A stretch of DNA of 64,000 bases from Oleidesulfovibrio sp964593925 (GTDB lineage Bacteria > Desulfobacterota > Desulfovibrionia > Desulfovibrionales > Desulfovibrionaceae): the NCBI GenBank assembly GCA_964593925.1, contig CAZQKM010000011.1, positions 1 to 64,000 of the forward strand, in the 5' to 3' direction. Positions within the stretch are counted from its first letter, which is position 1, and every line of letters begins with the position of its first letter. Both the position numbers and the translations under genes were made by a program. Below, one piece after another: positions 45,399-53,681 of this stretch. Below the pieces are notes generated by a model, which was not told the origin of the DNA, did no database searches, and worked only from the letters and a program-made list of their open reading frames with translations.

Positions 45399-46526
45399 AT
45401 GTTCTGCGTTGCGGTTGTGGAAGCTCGCATGGGGTCTACCCGTTTTCCCGGCAAAGTCCTTGCTCCGCTGGCAGGTATGCCCCTTTTGCAGCACATTGGT
45501 TTGCGGCTGAACGCTTGTGCGGTGTTGGAAAAGGTTGTTCTTGCAACATCCACACTACCGCCTGACGATATCTTGGCAGAACGTGCTCCTGCGTTGGGAT
45601 TTGAAGTCATCCGCGGGCCAGAAGATGACTTGCTGGCACGCCACCTTCTTGTACTTGAAAGGTATGCCCCGGATATCATGGTCCGCATAACAGGCGACTG
45701 CCCACTTGTGGACCCGGACGTGCTCATACGCCTTGTGAAACTGCTTGAAAGCAGCGGCGCTGACTATGCCACCGTGCGTCCCGGGACACCATGCATACAT
45801 GAGGGCATTGATCCCTTCCGGGGGGCTCTGTTACGCAGGCTTTCCCGTGCCTGTGACAAAAATCCAGTGGTAAAAGAACATGTTGTGACCTGGCTGAAAA
45901 AACACCCGGGCTTCGCGAATATTGCCTACCTTGCCCTGCCCCAACGCGAACAGCTGGCCGGAGTACGCATTAGTGTAGATACGCCTGCTGATCTGGCCTT
46001 TCTTGAACAGATATACTCCCGCCTTGGCGTACCAGCAGGCCATGCCGATATCCGCGAAGTGGCAGACCTCCTGCGCACCCACCCCGAGTTACTACGTATG
46101 AACAGCCATGTTGTGCAAAAAGCAGCTGGAGCGCATGCCACACGAGTTGTTATACGCTGCTTTAGCCATGCATACGGACCGACGCTGGCCCTGCTTGCCG
46201 GAGTACTACGTGATATTCATGGATTCGGTATACGCTTTTCCCTTGACGATCCAGCGGTGGAGCACCCCGATTTTTCGCCTTTTGCATATGTTGAAAACCC
46301 CATGGATTTTCAGCCAGATATCATTCTTGATGCAGGACAACAGGGAGACTCTACAGATACTCCCTCAATGCTGCTGACCCTGGCAAACGGCCATATGCAC
46401 ATTCTTCCCGGCCATGATATGTATTTTTCGCCAATCGCGGTCATTACCGATGACACGGGTATCCGAAAGGCTGCTGATACCCTGTCCCACCTCTGCCGGT
46501 TCACAGGCCAACCCCAGAGAAACTGA
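45399..46526 (+). CDS. SpsF-type cytidylyltransferase fused to a degenerate SpsG-like domain
   Basis: A 375-residue protein. Residues 1-230 are SpsF/PseF-like: VVEARMGSTRFPGKVLAPLA is the nucleotide-binding loop, MVRITGDCPLVDPDVL is the metal site, and VRISVDTPADL follows. It would activate the nonulosonic acid with CTP. Residues about 245-375 (RVVIRCFSHAYGPTLALLAG, DIILDAGQQGD) resemble the N-terminal half of SpsG/PseG but lack its GHG catalytic motif. A complete PseG is encoded downstream. The ATG at 45399 is chosen because AGGAG lies five bases upstream. Confidence 0.82.
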   Translation: MFCVAVVEARMGSTRFPGKVLAPLAGMPLLQHIGLRLNACAVLEKVVLATSTLPPDDILAERAPALGFEVIRGPEDDLLARHLLVLERYAPDIMVRITGDCPLVDPDVLIRLVKLLESSGADYATVRPGTPCIHEGIDPFRGALLRRLSRACDKNPVVKEHVVTWLKKHPGFANIAYLALPQREQLAGVRISVDTPADLAFLEQIYSRLGVPAGHADIREVADLLRTHPELLRMNSHVVQKAAGAHATRVVIRCFSHAYGPTLALLAGVLRDIHGFGIRFSLDDPAVEHPDFSPFAYVENPMDFQPDIILDAGQQGDSTDTPSMLLTLANGHMHILPGHDMYFSPIAVITDDTGIRKAADTLSHLCRFTGQPQRN

Positions 46527-46903
46527 AAAAGTGTGTATACACGCGGCGACCACAAAAATAGCTCTTCGCTTATGGAGCAGCACATGCCACATGACAGACA
46601 TGAACATGTATACCCTTACCAAAGGCAGCTGGGCAAACATGCTGTCAGCCATCCTACAGCCCAAAAACCAGGCACTAAAGACCCATGGTTCAGTCTGCAA
46701 TTGACACACGCCCTCCCAAATCCCGAACTATGGCAAGGAGCATCTCATGGCACAAAAAGGTAGCCATGCTACAGATACTTCCCAAGGGCGTTTGCCACAA
46801 GATTCTCTCCTGCCGCAGCCCCCTACCCGTCTGGCGCGGAGATGAGAAATCATGGGCCTTACGAGCTATCCCCCAACCTTCATGAATACAAAGTGGAGCC
46901 AGT
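46527..46903. other. Gap between the cytidylyltransferase gene and pseG
   Basis: About 375 bases with no supported frame or clear terminator. No remnant of a PseH-type GNAT acetyltransferase is recognisable here. Confidence 0.5.
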
Positions 46904-47944
46904 ATGCAGATGCCCACCCCCGTTGTCATGTTTCGATGCGATGCCTCGCCCGCGCAAGGACATGGGCATGTCAGCCGCTGCCTATCTATCGCCAATGCAC
47001 TGCGTACAATGCGCCCTTGGCGTACCATATTCATGCTGGGGTCGCCCCACGCACGAGACAGGATTATACAATATGGCCACGAGGTTATTCTTCCGCCTAC
47101 CAAAGTAATGCCCGACAACTGGCAAGTGCAAACACTGCAATATATTAATCCGGATATACTTCTGCTGGACGCACCTAAGGGGTTTCCCGAAGAACTGGCA
47201 GCCCAGCGTGCCGCAACAGGAGGATTAACCGTGGTGCTTGACGATATCGGCCCGTTGCGCCGCCATGCCCAGGCCGCCTATTATCCCCCGGCTCCAGAAG
47301 TGGCTTTGCTGGACTGGACAGGCTGTGCCACGGAAGTCTTCAGCGGATTTGGGTGGATGCCTTTGGGTACGGGCTTTTCCCCCCACCCGCGTAGTGCCCT
47401 AAACGATATCCCCAGGCTACTAATCACAATGGGGGGGGCTGACCCTGCAAAACTGACCCTGCGAGCCCTGGAGCTGCTGCATACCGCACCCTTGCGGCAT
47501 ACAGCCTTTTCCATAAAGGTAATCATTGGTCCCTATTTTACGTATACTACAGAGCTACAGGCATATCTTGATACGCTGGATATGGTAGTGGAACACATTG
47601 AGTCGCCCTCTGATATGGGAGCCATCATGGCTGCCAGCGACATGGCCATCTGCTCCTTTGGGGTCAGCGCTTACGAATTGGCATGTTGCGGTGTGCCCGC
47701 GTCCTACTTCTGCCTTACTCCGCAGCACGATGCCATGGCAAAAGTCTTTGCCCAGCACGGCGCTGCCTTAAATCTTGGGGTCTACCATGCAGTCGACAAG
47801 ACCGCAGCAGCCCGTGCCATGGCACACCTGCTGTCGTCCCCGAAAAAATTGAAACGCATGAGCACTCGTGCAGCCGAGCTTGTTGACGGCCAAGGCGCGC
47901 AACGGATTGCCGGCGACATGATACAACGCATGGAAGCAGGATAA
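46904..47944 (+). CDS. pseG: UDP-sugar hydrolase, PseG
   Basis: A 346-residue GT-B-fold hydrolase that removes UDP from the diamino-trideoxy sugar before PseI acts. The N-terminal MFRCDASPAQGHGHVSRCLS carries the catalytic His of the GHGHV-R motif. DILLLDAPKGFPEEL and VVLDDIGPLRRHA follow. The C-terminal nucleotide site reads MAICSFGVSAYELACCGVPA, typical of PseG/SpsG. GGAG lies five bases before the ATG. It is separated from the preceding pathway gene by 377 bases and may have its own promoter. Confidence 0.93.
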   Translation: MQMPTPVVMFRCDASPAQGHGHVSRCLSIANALRTMRPWRTIFMLGSPHARDRIIQYGHEVILPPTKVMPDNWQVQTLQYINPDILLLDAPKGFPEELAAQRAATGGLTVVLDDIGPLRRHAQAAYYPPAPEVALLDWTGCATEVFSGFGWMPLGTGFSPHPRSALNDIPRLLITMGGADPAKLTLRALELLHTAPLRHTAFSIKVIIGPYFTYTTELQAYLDTLDMVVEHIESPSDMGAIMAASDMAICSFGVSAYELACCGVPASYFCLTPQHDAMAKVFAQHGAALNLGVYHAVDKTAAARAMAHLLSSPKKLKRMSTRAAELVDGQGAQRIAGDMIQRMEAG

Positions 47945-48571
47945 ACGTACAGGCCAATAAGAACAACTACCAAGCACCGGAGCTACACAGTATTACGGCA
48001 AATGTCCTTAACGAGATATGGGGAGCCAGACGCCTTCCGTGCTGCGAGGCTGGGCAGCATGGGGACGCGTTACAGATAACAGCCCTGACATTTCCCACAG
48101 GGAACAAAAGATAAAGGGGCATCGCTTTAAAAGCGCAGGCCTGTCGACCTCTTGAAATGCAGCCTTTGCCTTACCCAGCAAGCGGTTGTGGGGCCCAGCA
48201 CACCAGGCGCTATTCATGGCGCATGGCATGTAAGCATATCCTTGGTCCGCATCCTGTATTCAGAGGTGGCAAAAAACGGTATTTCAAAGGTACTCTCTGT
48301 GTTGCCGCACTCAATGGCTGCATCCCCATTCAGCAGGCGTTATGTGAAAAACAGAATTGTTCCCCTGGTGGGCAGGTATGGTCGTTGATATCAACTATTT
48401 CTCATTCAATGCATTACCGTGTATACTTAAATGGAATGGCCTTGGAATAGCCGCAGTAGATAATGTAGCCCCAGCCCGCTACCAGAATAAGTGGCCCCAT
48501 AAATATCCTAAACAGTTATTAATGCCATATAGCCCTGCTTTCCACCGTAACTTCTTTACAGGAGGCCGTAC
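47945..48571. other. Gene-free gap before the DXS-like cassette
   Basis: About 630 bases. Short frames have no ribosome sites. Its length and position suggest a separate promoter region for the next three genes, but I cannot name elements with confidence. Confidence 0.45.
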
Positions 48572-50338
48572 GTGATCCCTCTTGAATCTTTGACTCCGGC
48601 AAAAGTAAAAGCGTTGCCACAGGACGAGCTCCCGTCTTTGGCAGATGCCATCAGAGGTTTTCTGCTCGACAACATCTCCCAAACAGGCGGGCATATTGGT
48701 GCCAATCTGGGAACAGTGGAGCTGACCATTGCGCTACACTATGTATTTGACTCTCCCACCGATGCCATACTCTGGGACACCGGACACCAAGGCTATGCCC
48801 ACAAAATTATTACAGGGCGAGCTGCCATGTTTCCCTCGTTGAACACATACGGCGGCATGAATCGCTTTGTCTCCTGCCATGAAAGCGAACACGATGTCAT
48901 GGAAGCCTCCCATGCCGGAACCTCGCTATCCATGGCCCTGGGTATGGCTCTTGCACGGCGTATGCATGGACATCCTGGCTGGACCATTCCCATCATCGGT
49001 GATGGCGCGCTTTGTGAAGGGCTGGCCCTGGAAGCTTTGAACCACATCGCGGTGGAGCCGGACATAAAAACAGCCTTGGTCGTACATGATAACGGGTACG
49101 CTATCAGCCCGGGCTTTGGGGCATTGCACAACTATCTGCAAAGCCGCCCTCTGGGCACCACAACGCCCGATACGCTGTTTACAGCACTTGATTACAAGGC
49201 CCTGGGCCCGGTAGACGGGCATGACGTACACGCGCTGATCGACGCGTTCAACCGCGTACGCCAAGAAGAGCAAACCATGCTTGTGCACGTAAAAACAAAA
49301 AAAGGGTACGGCTACCCCTTGGCAGATGCCCACCCTGTCAAAATGCATTTTTCTTTTCCTTTTGACCTAGAAACAGGAGCGCTTAAAGAGCCACAGGCAG
49401 GGAGATGTTATCAGGATGTTGCTGCCGAAGTTGTGGGTGAGGCCATGGACACAGACAGCAGCGTTGTGGCGATTACTCCATCAACGCTGTATGCCACAGG
49501 CCTTACCCCCGTGTTCTTGCGCCATCCTGCAAGATGCTTTGACCCGGGCATGGAAGAACAGCATGCCATGACCATGGCCGCAGGAATTGCCAAAGCAGGT
49601 GGCAAGCCCGTGGTATTTTACCAGTCGACTTTCATGCAAAGGGCGTTTGACCAACTTTTTCATGATATCTGCTTTGCCGACCTGCCAGTGTTGCTGCTGG
49701 CTGTACGGTCCGGATTTGCGGGGTATGACAACCCCACACACCATGGTATTTATGATCTTTCTTACCTGCAATGTCTGCCCAATCTGCGCATCTTGTATCC
49801 CAAAGATGCCTTTGAACTACGGGCCATGGTGCAAAACCAGCTCTGCGCCCTTACAGGTCCGGTTCTTATTCTGATGCCATATGGCCCCCTGGAAGAATGG
49901 GATGCCGCTGTACTCTCGCAACCCGCAGCACAACTGCTTGCGCCGGAAACCCTGCTGTCAGGGCAAGATGTGTTGCTCCTGGCCGTGGGCAACACATGCG
50001 CAACAGCCCAAAAAGCCGTCGAGCTCTTGCGGACCAAGGGAGTAGAGGCAGGGCTTATTAACATCCGCCAGATAAAGCCCCTGGATGAAAAAAACCTTCT
50101 CCCCATGCTTTCATCATATACGCGCATCGTCACCATTGAAGAAGGTGTACTCAGCGGAGGGTTCGGTGCGGCCATTGCCTGCCTGTTACAGGACCGCCAG
50201 CTTGCCTCCCCGCTGCTGCGTATCGGGCTGCCCTGCGCTTTCATAGAACCGGGTTCCAGCCAGGAGCTTTGCCATACATACGGGCTTACTGCACAGGGCA
50301 TTGCTGAACAAATCATGCAAAGGTGGACAGATTTATGA
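48572..50338 (+). CDS. DXS-like thiamine-diphosphate enzyme
   Basis: A 588-residue protein collinear with 1-deoxyxylulose-5-phosphate synthase. Conserved are His41 (TGGHIGANLG), His72 (DTGHQGYAHK), the thiamine metal motif GDGALCEG at 143, Glu329 (EEQHAMT), Arg357, Arg379 and Asp386/His390 (GYDNPTHHG). It differs where DXS holds the acceptor phosphate: the RYPRG block is LMPYG (434-438), and the Tyr of YSTF is Gln351. By family logic it joins pyruvate or another 2-oxoacid to an aldehyde or keto-sugar, but probably not glyceraldehyde-3-phosphate. GTG start with AGGAGG. It is coupled to an SDR gene and an ATP-grasp gene. Confidence 0.85.
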   Translation: MIPLESLTPAKVKALPQDELPSLADAIRGFLLDNISQTGGHIGANLGTVELTIALHYVFDSPTDAILWDTGHQGYAHKIITGRAAMFPSLNTYGGMNRFVSCHESEHDVMEASHAGTSLSMALGMALARRMHGHPGWTIPIIGDGALCEGLALEALNHIAVEPDIKTALVVHDNGYAISPGFGALHNYLQSRPLGTTTPDTLFTALDYKALGPVDGHDVHALIDAFNRVRQEEQTMLVHVKTKKGYGYPLADAHPVKMHFSFPFDLETGALKEPQAGRCYQDVAAEVVGEAMDTDSSVVAITPSTLYATGLTPVFLRHPARCFDPGMEEQHAMTMAAGIAKAGGKPVVFYQSTFMQRAFDQLFHDICFADLPVLLLAVRSGFAGYDNPTHHGIYDLSYLQCLPNLRILYPKDAFELRAMVQNQLCALTGPVLILMPYGPLEEWDAAVLSQPAAQLLAPETLLSGQDVLLLAVGNTCATAQKAVELLRTKGVEAGLINIRQIKPLDEKNLLPMLSSYTRIVTIEEGVLSGGFGAAIACLLQDRQLASPLLRIGLPCAFIEPGSSQELCHTYGLTAQGIAEQIMQRWTDL

Positions 50339-51087
50339 GTAGATTGGCACAAAAATCAGCTGTTATTACAGGCTCTTCAAGAGGTATAGGCAAAGCCCTT
50401 GCCTTGGCATTTGCCCAAGAAAAAGCCCGCATCGTCGTGACCTATCAGTCTGCTCGCGAAGAAGCAGAAGCAACCGCACAAAAAATTCAAGCCATAGGCG
50501 GCACATGCATTGTCAGCCAACTTGACGTCAGAAGCAGAGAGTCTGTGCGGGCATGCTTCGAAAAAACAGTTCGTCAGTTTGGCTCCATTGATATCCTAGT
50601 CAACAATGCCGGTATCAACCGTCGTGGCCTGTTTGAAGAAGCCACAGACGAAGACTGGGACCAAGTCATGGAAGTCAACCTCAAGGGACCGTTCATCTGC
50701 TCTCAAGAAGTATTCCCGTACATGAAACGGCAAGGCGGTGGTCGAATCCTCAATATTTCCTCTGTGGCAGGGCAATACCATGGCCCCAAAACAGTTCATT
50801 ATGCCGTATCAAAAGCCGGCTTGAACAGTCTGACTAAAGTTGTGGCACGGTATGGAGCTCCACATAACATCTTGGTAAACGCTGTGGCTCCCGGACTGGT
50901 ACCTACTGACCAGACTCAGGATGAAGTCAATTCACAAGCGGGCAAGGCCGTCATTGGCATGACCCTGCTCAAACGTCCCTGCACCATGGAAGACATCACC
51001 AGCGCCTGTCTGCTCTTGGTGGAAGACGCACAGCAATATATCACCGGCCAAGTGCTTAGCGTAAGCGGAGGAGCCTACCTTGGATAA
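50335..51087 (+). CDS. Short-chain dehydrogenase/reductase
   Basis: A 250-residue classical SDR. SAVITGSSRGIGKALALAFA is the TGxxxGxG cofactor loop, ILVNNAGINRRG is the NNAG motif, NISSVAGQYHG carries the catalytic Ser, and HYAVSKAGLNSL is the YxxxK. The rest resembles FabG-type reductases. It starts within the stop of the DXS-like gene (ATGA) and ends inside the next start, so all three are translated together. It most likely reduces the acyloin or ketone made by the DXS-like enzyme; this is inferred from linkage only. Confidence 0.9.
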   Translation: MSRLAQKSAVITGSSRGIGKALALAFAQEKARIVVTYQSAREEAEATAQKIQAIGGTCIVSQLDVRSRESVRACFEKTVRQFGSIDILVNNAGINRRGLFEEATDEDWDQVMEVNLKGPFICSQEVFPYMKRQGGGRILNISSVAGQYHGPKTVHYAVSKAGLNSLTKVVARYGAPHNILVNAVAPGLVPTDQTQDEVNSQAGKAVIGMTLLKRPCTMEDITSACLLLVEDAQQYITGQVLSVSGGAYLG

Positions 51088-52315
51088 CCCAGCCTCGCAA
51101 AAACCCACAGTACTGCTGCTAGGCGCAAGCCAGGATCAGACCTTTGCCATCCGTACGGCGGCAGATATGGGTATCAGGACTCTGGTCGTGGATTATAACC
51201 CGGACTCACCCGGATTTGCCTTGGCAGATGAGTATGCGGTTGTTTCAACACGTGATATTCCAGCCCTCAAAACTCTGTGCGACGACTCCAAAAAACGAGG
51301 CCATGACATCCATGGTGTTTTGGTCATGGGTAGTGATATTCCTTCTGTGGTAGCAGAACTGGCGGCTTACTTGGGCACCCCGGCCATCAGTCTGGAATGC
51401 GCCCGCTTGTGCAGCCACAAGTTATTAATGAAACAACGGCTCGCTGCATGTGGTATACCTGTGCCCCGATTTGCAGAAGTACATGACCTTGCTCACCTTC
51501 AACTGTTACTTGAGCAATACGGGCCACGTGCCATCATTAAACCGGTTGATCGCTCTGGTGCACGGGGAGTTTTTCAAATTACCCCCGAAGCACCACTGGC
51601 AACACTGTTGGATGCCTCGCGTAAAGAGTCCGTCTCCGGTCAGGTAATACTTGAAGAATTGTTAGAAGGCCCTCAGCTGAGTACCGAGAGCATCGTATGG
51701 CAAGGCAAGGCGTATACTGTGGGCTACGCTGACCGTAACTACGAAATGATGGAACGCCTGAGCCCCCGGATAATAGAAAATGGGGGTATAGTTCCAAGCA
51801 CTCTCACACACGAGGTGCAAGATGCAGTGGCTGTTCTGGTAGAGCGTGCCGCCCAGGCTTTAGGCATAGAAAATGGTGTAGCCAAGGGTGATATCGTCAT
51901 CACAAAAGAAGGGCCAAAGCTCATTGAAATGGCAGCCCGACTTTCCGGCGGAGATTTTTCAGAAAGCCTCATCCCCTTGGGCTATGGCGTGAACATAGTG
52001 GCCCAAGCCCTGCGTATTGCTATGGGGTATGCCCCTGACCTTGAAGCATTGGCGCCTAAAGCCCGCCTCTGGGTTGCAAACAGATACTTCTTTCCCCCTC
52101 CAGGAAGGCTGCGCGCAATACAAGGCGTAGAAACTCTTGACGGCATACCATGGCTACATAAACTACAATTCTGGAAACAGCCGGGCGACCTCCTCCCAGC
52201 CATAACCTGCCATGCGGACAGGCTGGGGGTATTTCTTGTTTCTGCTCCTGACCAAATGCTTTTGCAACAACGCATCCGCCACGTGTATGAGACCATTACC
52301 ATCGTAACCGAATAA
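51080..52315 (+). CDS. ATP-grasp ligase
   Basis: A 411-residue ATP-grasp protein. The N-terminal Rossmann-like domain starts TVLLLGASQDQTFAIRTAAD. The ATP-grasp core has RAIIKPVDRSGARGVFQIT (the two Lys/loop region) and VILEELLEGPQLSTESIVW, followed by the metal-binding strand PKLIEMAARLSGGDFSESL. This pattern is seen in carboxylate-amine ligases that make amide bonds via an acyl-phosphate. TTG start overlapping the SDR stop, with AGGAG upstream. It may join an acid from the cassette pathway to an amine, for example an amino-sugar or amino acid; the partners are unknown. Confidence 0.88.
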   Translation: MDNPASQKPTVLLLGASQDQTFAIRTAADMGIRTLVVDYNPDSPGFALADEYAVVSTRDIPALKTLCDDSKKRGHDIHGVLVMGSDIPSVVAELAAYLGTPAISLECARLCSHKLLMKQRLAACGIPVPRFAEVHDLAHLQLLLEQYGPRAIIKPVDRSGARGVFQITPEAPLATLLDASRKESVSGQVILEELLEGPQLSTESIVWQGKAYTVGYADRNYEMMERLSPRIIENGGIVPSTLTHEVQDAVAVLVERAAQALGIENGVAKGDIVITKEGPKLIEMAARLSGGDFSESLIPLGYGVNIVAQALRIAMGYAPDLEALAPKARLWVANRYFFPPPGRLRAIQGVETLDGIPWLHKLQFWKQPGDLLPAITCHADRLGVFLVSAPDQMLLQQRIRHVYETITIVTE

Positions 52316-52506
52316 AAAAAACGCCCACAAACCACCCGAAGCACCTCAACCACACGGTTTTCCATGGGGCATATGCAGGTGCGCGATACCCGCATCTGCC
52401 ACCTCCCAGCAGGGGCAGATGGAGCCTCGCCACCCTTGACGCGACAACGTTGTTTGCTTACCGATAGGTTTATTAACCCTCTGCCCTTTGGATATACGGA
52501 GCAGCC

Positions 52507-53502
52507 ATGAGTGACCAAAACCTGACGCATAGAGAGCTTTCCACCATGGTGGGAGTTTCGGAAACAACCATTAAAAGTTATCGAAAAAAGTTTCCGGGCT
52601 GCATACCTGTGGCAAGCAAAGGCAAACCCATCCGCTTTACTTCCGAAGCAGGAATGGTGTGTACTCGAATCCGGGATATGTTTCTGCTGGGTATGTCCGT
52701 AGAAGAAGTCAGAAATAGGCTTGCCCAAGAATTTACATGGATCAAGGCATCTGCCACAAAACCCAAAGAGGATGAGAAGCAACAGACGGCTGTGGGGGCT
52801 CCTTGCCCGGATGCCGGGCGCAACCTTGCCAGCCCAATCAGCAACCTCGCCAAGTCCATGGTACTCTTGACCCAGCAGCAAACAGCAATGCTCAAGCGGC
52901 TGTCTGCCATGGAAAGCATGCTGCACCAGGCAGGCCTTGGCAAACCAGAAGAACATACGCCTGTGGAAGCTACCTTGGGGCCGGCGTGGGAAACCCGATT
53001 TGAACGTATGCAACAGGCCATGGAAGCCATTGTGGATACTGTTTCACAACTCCATGATATGCTGCACAATGATGTAGATACTTTCCGGGCACACAATGCA
53101 AGGCAGACCGTCCTGGCAAACCGGACAGATCCTCCTCGCGCTTTGCTCTCATTGCCGCTGGTGTTTCAGTCTTCCCGCGGAGAGCTCGTTAATATTGCAG
53201 GTAAAATGCGGGGCCGCTTCAGCGCCAATGACTTGAAAGCCCTTCTGGCCATGGTCTTCTATCCACCAGATCGCTACAGCCATCAGTGGGAGCAAGACAG
53301 TGCAGGGACAGGCTGGTGGCTGCTGCTGACGCAACAGGAAAGCACAACACCACGCGACTTTGCCCTGTATATCGAAGAAGCTGCCACGCCCAAAGGGGAT
53401 ACCGTGGGCCTGCTGACACGCTTGGCTATTAATGGAGAAATGCAGCACCCCGTGGAACTGTCCCAGTTTATCAGTGCCTTACAGGACCAACCCCGAGACT
53501 GA
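52507..53502 (+). CDS. MerR-type transcriptional regulator with long C-terminal domain
   Basis: A 331-residue DNA-binding protein. Residues 5-70 form a MerR-like winged helix (LTHRELSTMVGVSETTIKSY, then GMSVEEVRNRLAQ). A long helix follows (SPISNLAKSMVLLTQQQTAM), likely a dimer coiled coil. The last 120 residues (SLPLVFQSSRGELVNIAGKM, GWWLLLTQQES) form an unrecognised domain, absent from short MerR proteins. GGAG lies five bases before the ATG. It is the first gene after the glycan locus and may control it, but no operator is visible. Confidence 0.8.
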   Translation: MSDQNLTHRELSTMVGVSETTIKSYRKKFPGCIPVASKGKPIRFTSEAGMVCTRIRDMFLLGMSVEEVRNRLAQEFTWIKASATKPKEDEKQQTAVGAPCPDAGRNLASPISNLAKSMVLLTQQQTAMLKRLSAMESMLHQAGLGKPEEHTPVEATLGPAWETRFERMQQAMEAIVDTVSQLHDMLHNDVDTFRAHNARQTVLANRTDPPRALLSLPLVFQSSRGELVNIAGKMRGRFSANDLKALLAMVFYPPDRYSHQWEQDSAGTGWWLLLTQQESTTPRDFALYIEEAATPKGDTVGLLTRLAINGEMQHPVELSQFISALQDQPRD

Positions 53503-53681
53503 CGTCTGACCATGCAATAGCCGTATGCTAGCAAAGCCTGTGCAGGGGCATGGGTTTGACATCCTTGCCAAGGCTAGAGAGGGCACCCCAGGCTCTCTCT
53601 GCGGCAAGCTGAAAGCCTCTGCTTTGTAACGGTAGCATTGCTCTACCGCTAAAAAAGTGCACAACTGCCTACCGCGCGCGC

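Noticed and set aside
48572..50338. Housekeeping 1-deoxyxylulose-5-phosphate synthase (dxs)
   Set aside because: The RYPRG phosphate-binding block and the ESEYDAFG-type segment are changed, and the gene sits in a coupled glycan cassette rather than with isoprenoid genes. Not excluded without the rest of the genome.
51982..53013. 343-codon minus-strand frame
   Set aside because: It is antisense to the ATP-grasp and MerR genes, rich in Cys/His/Arg, with no motif.
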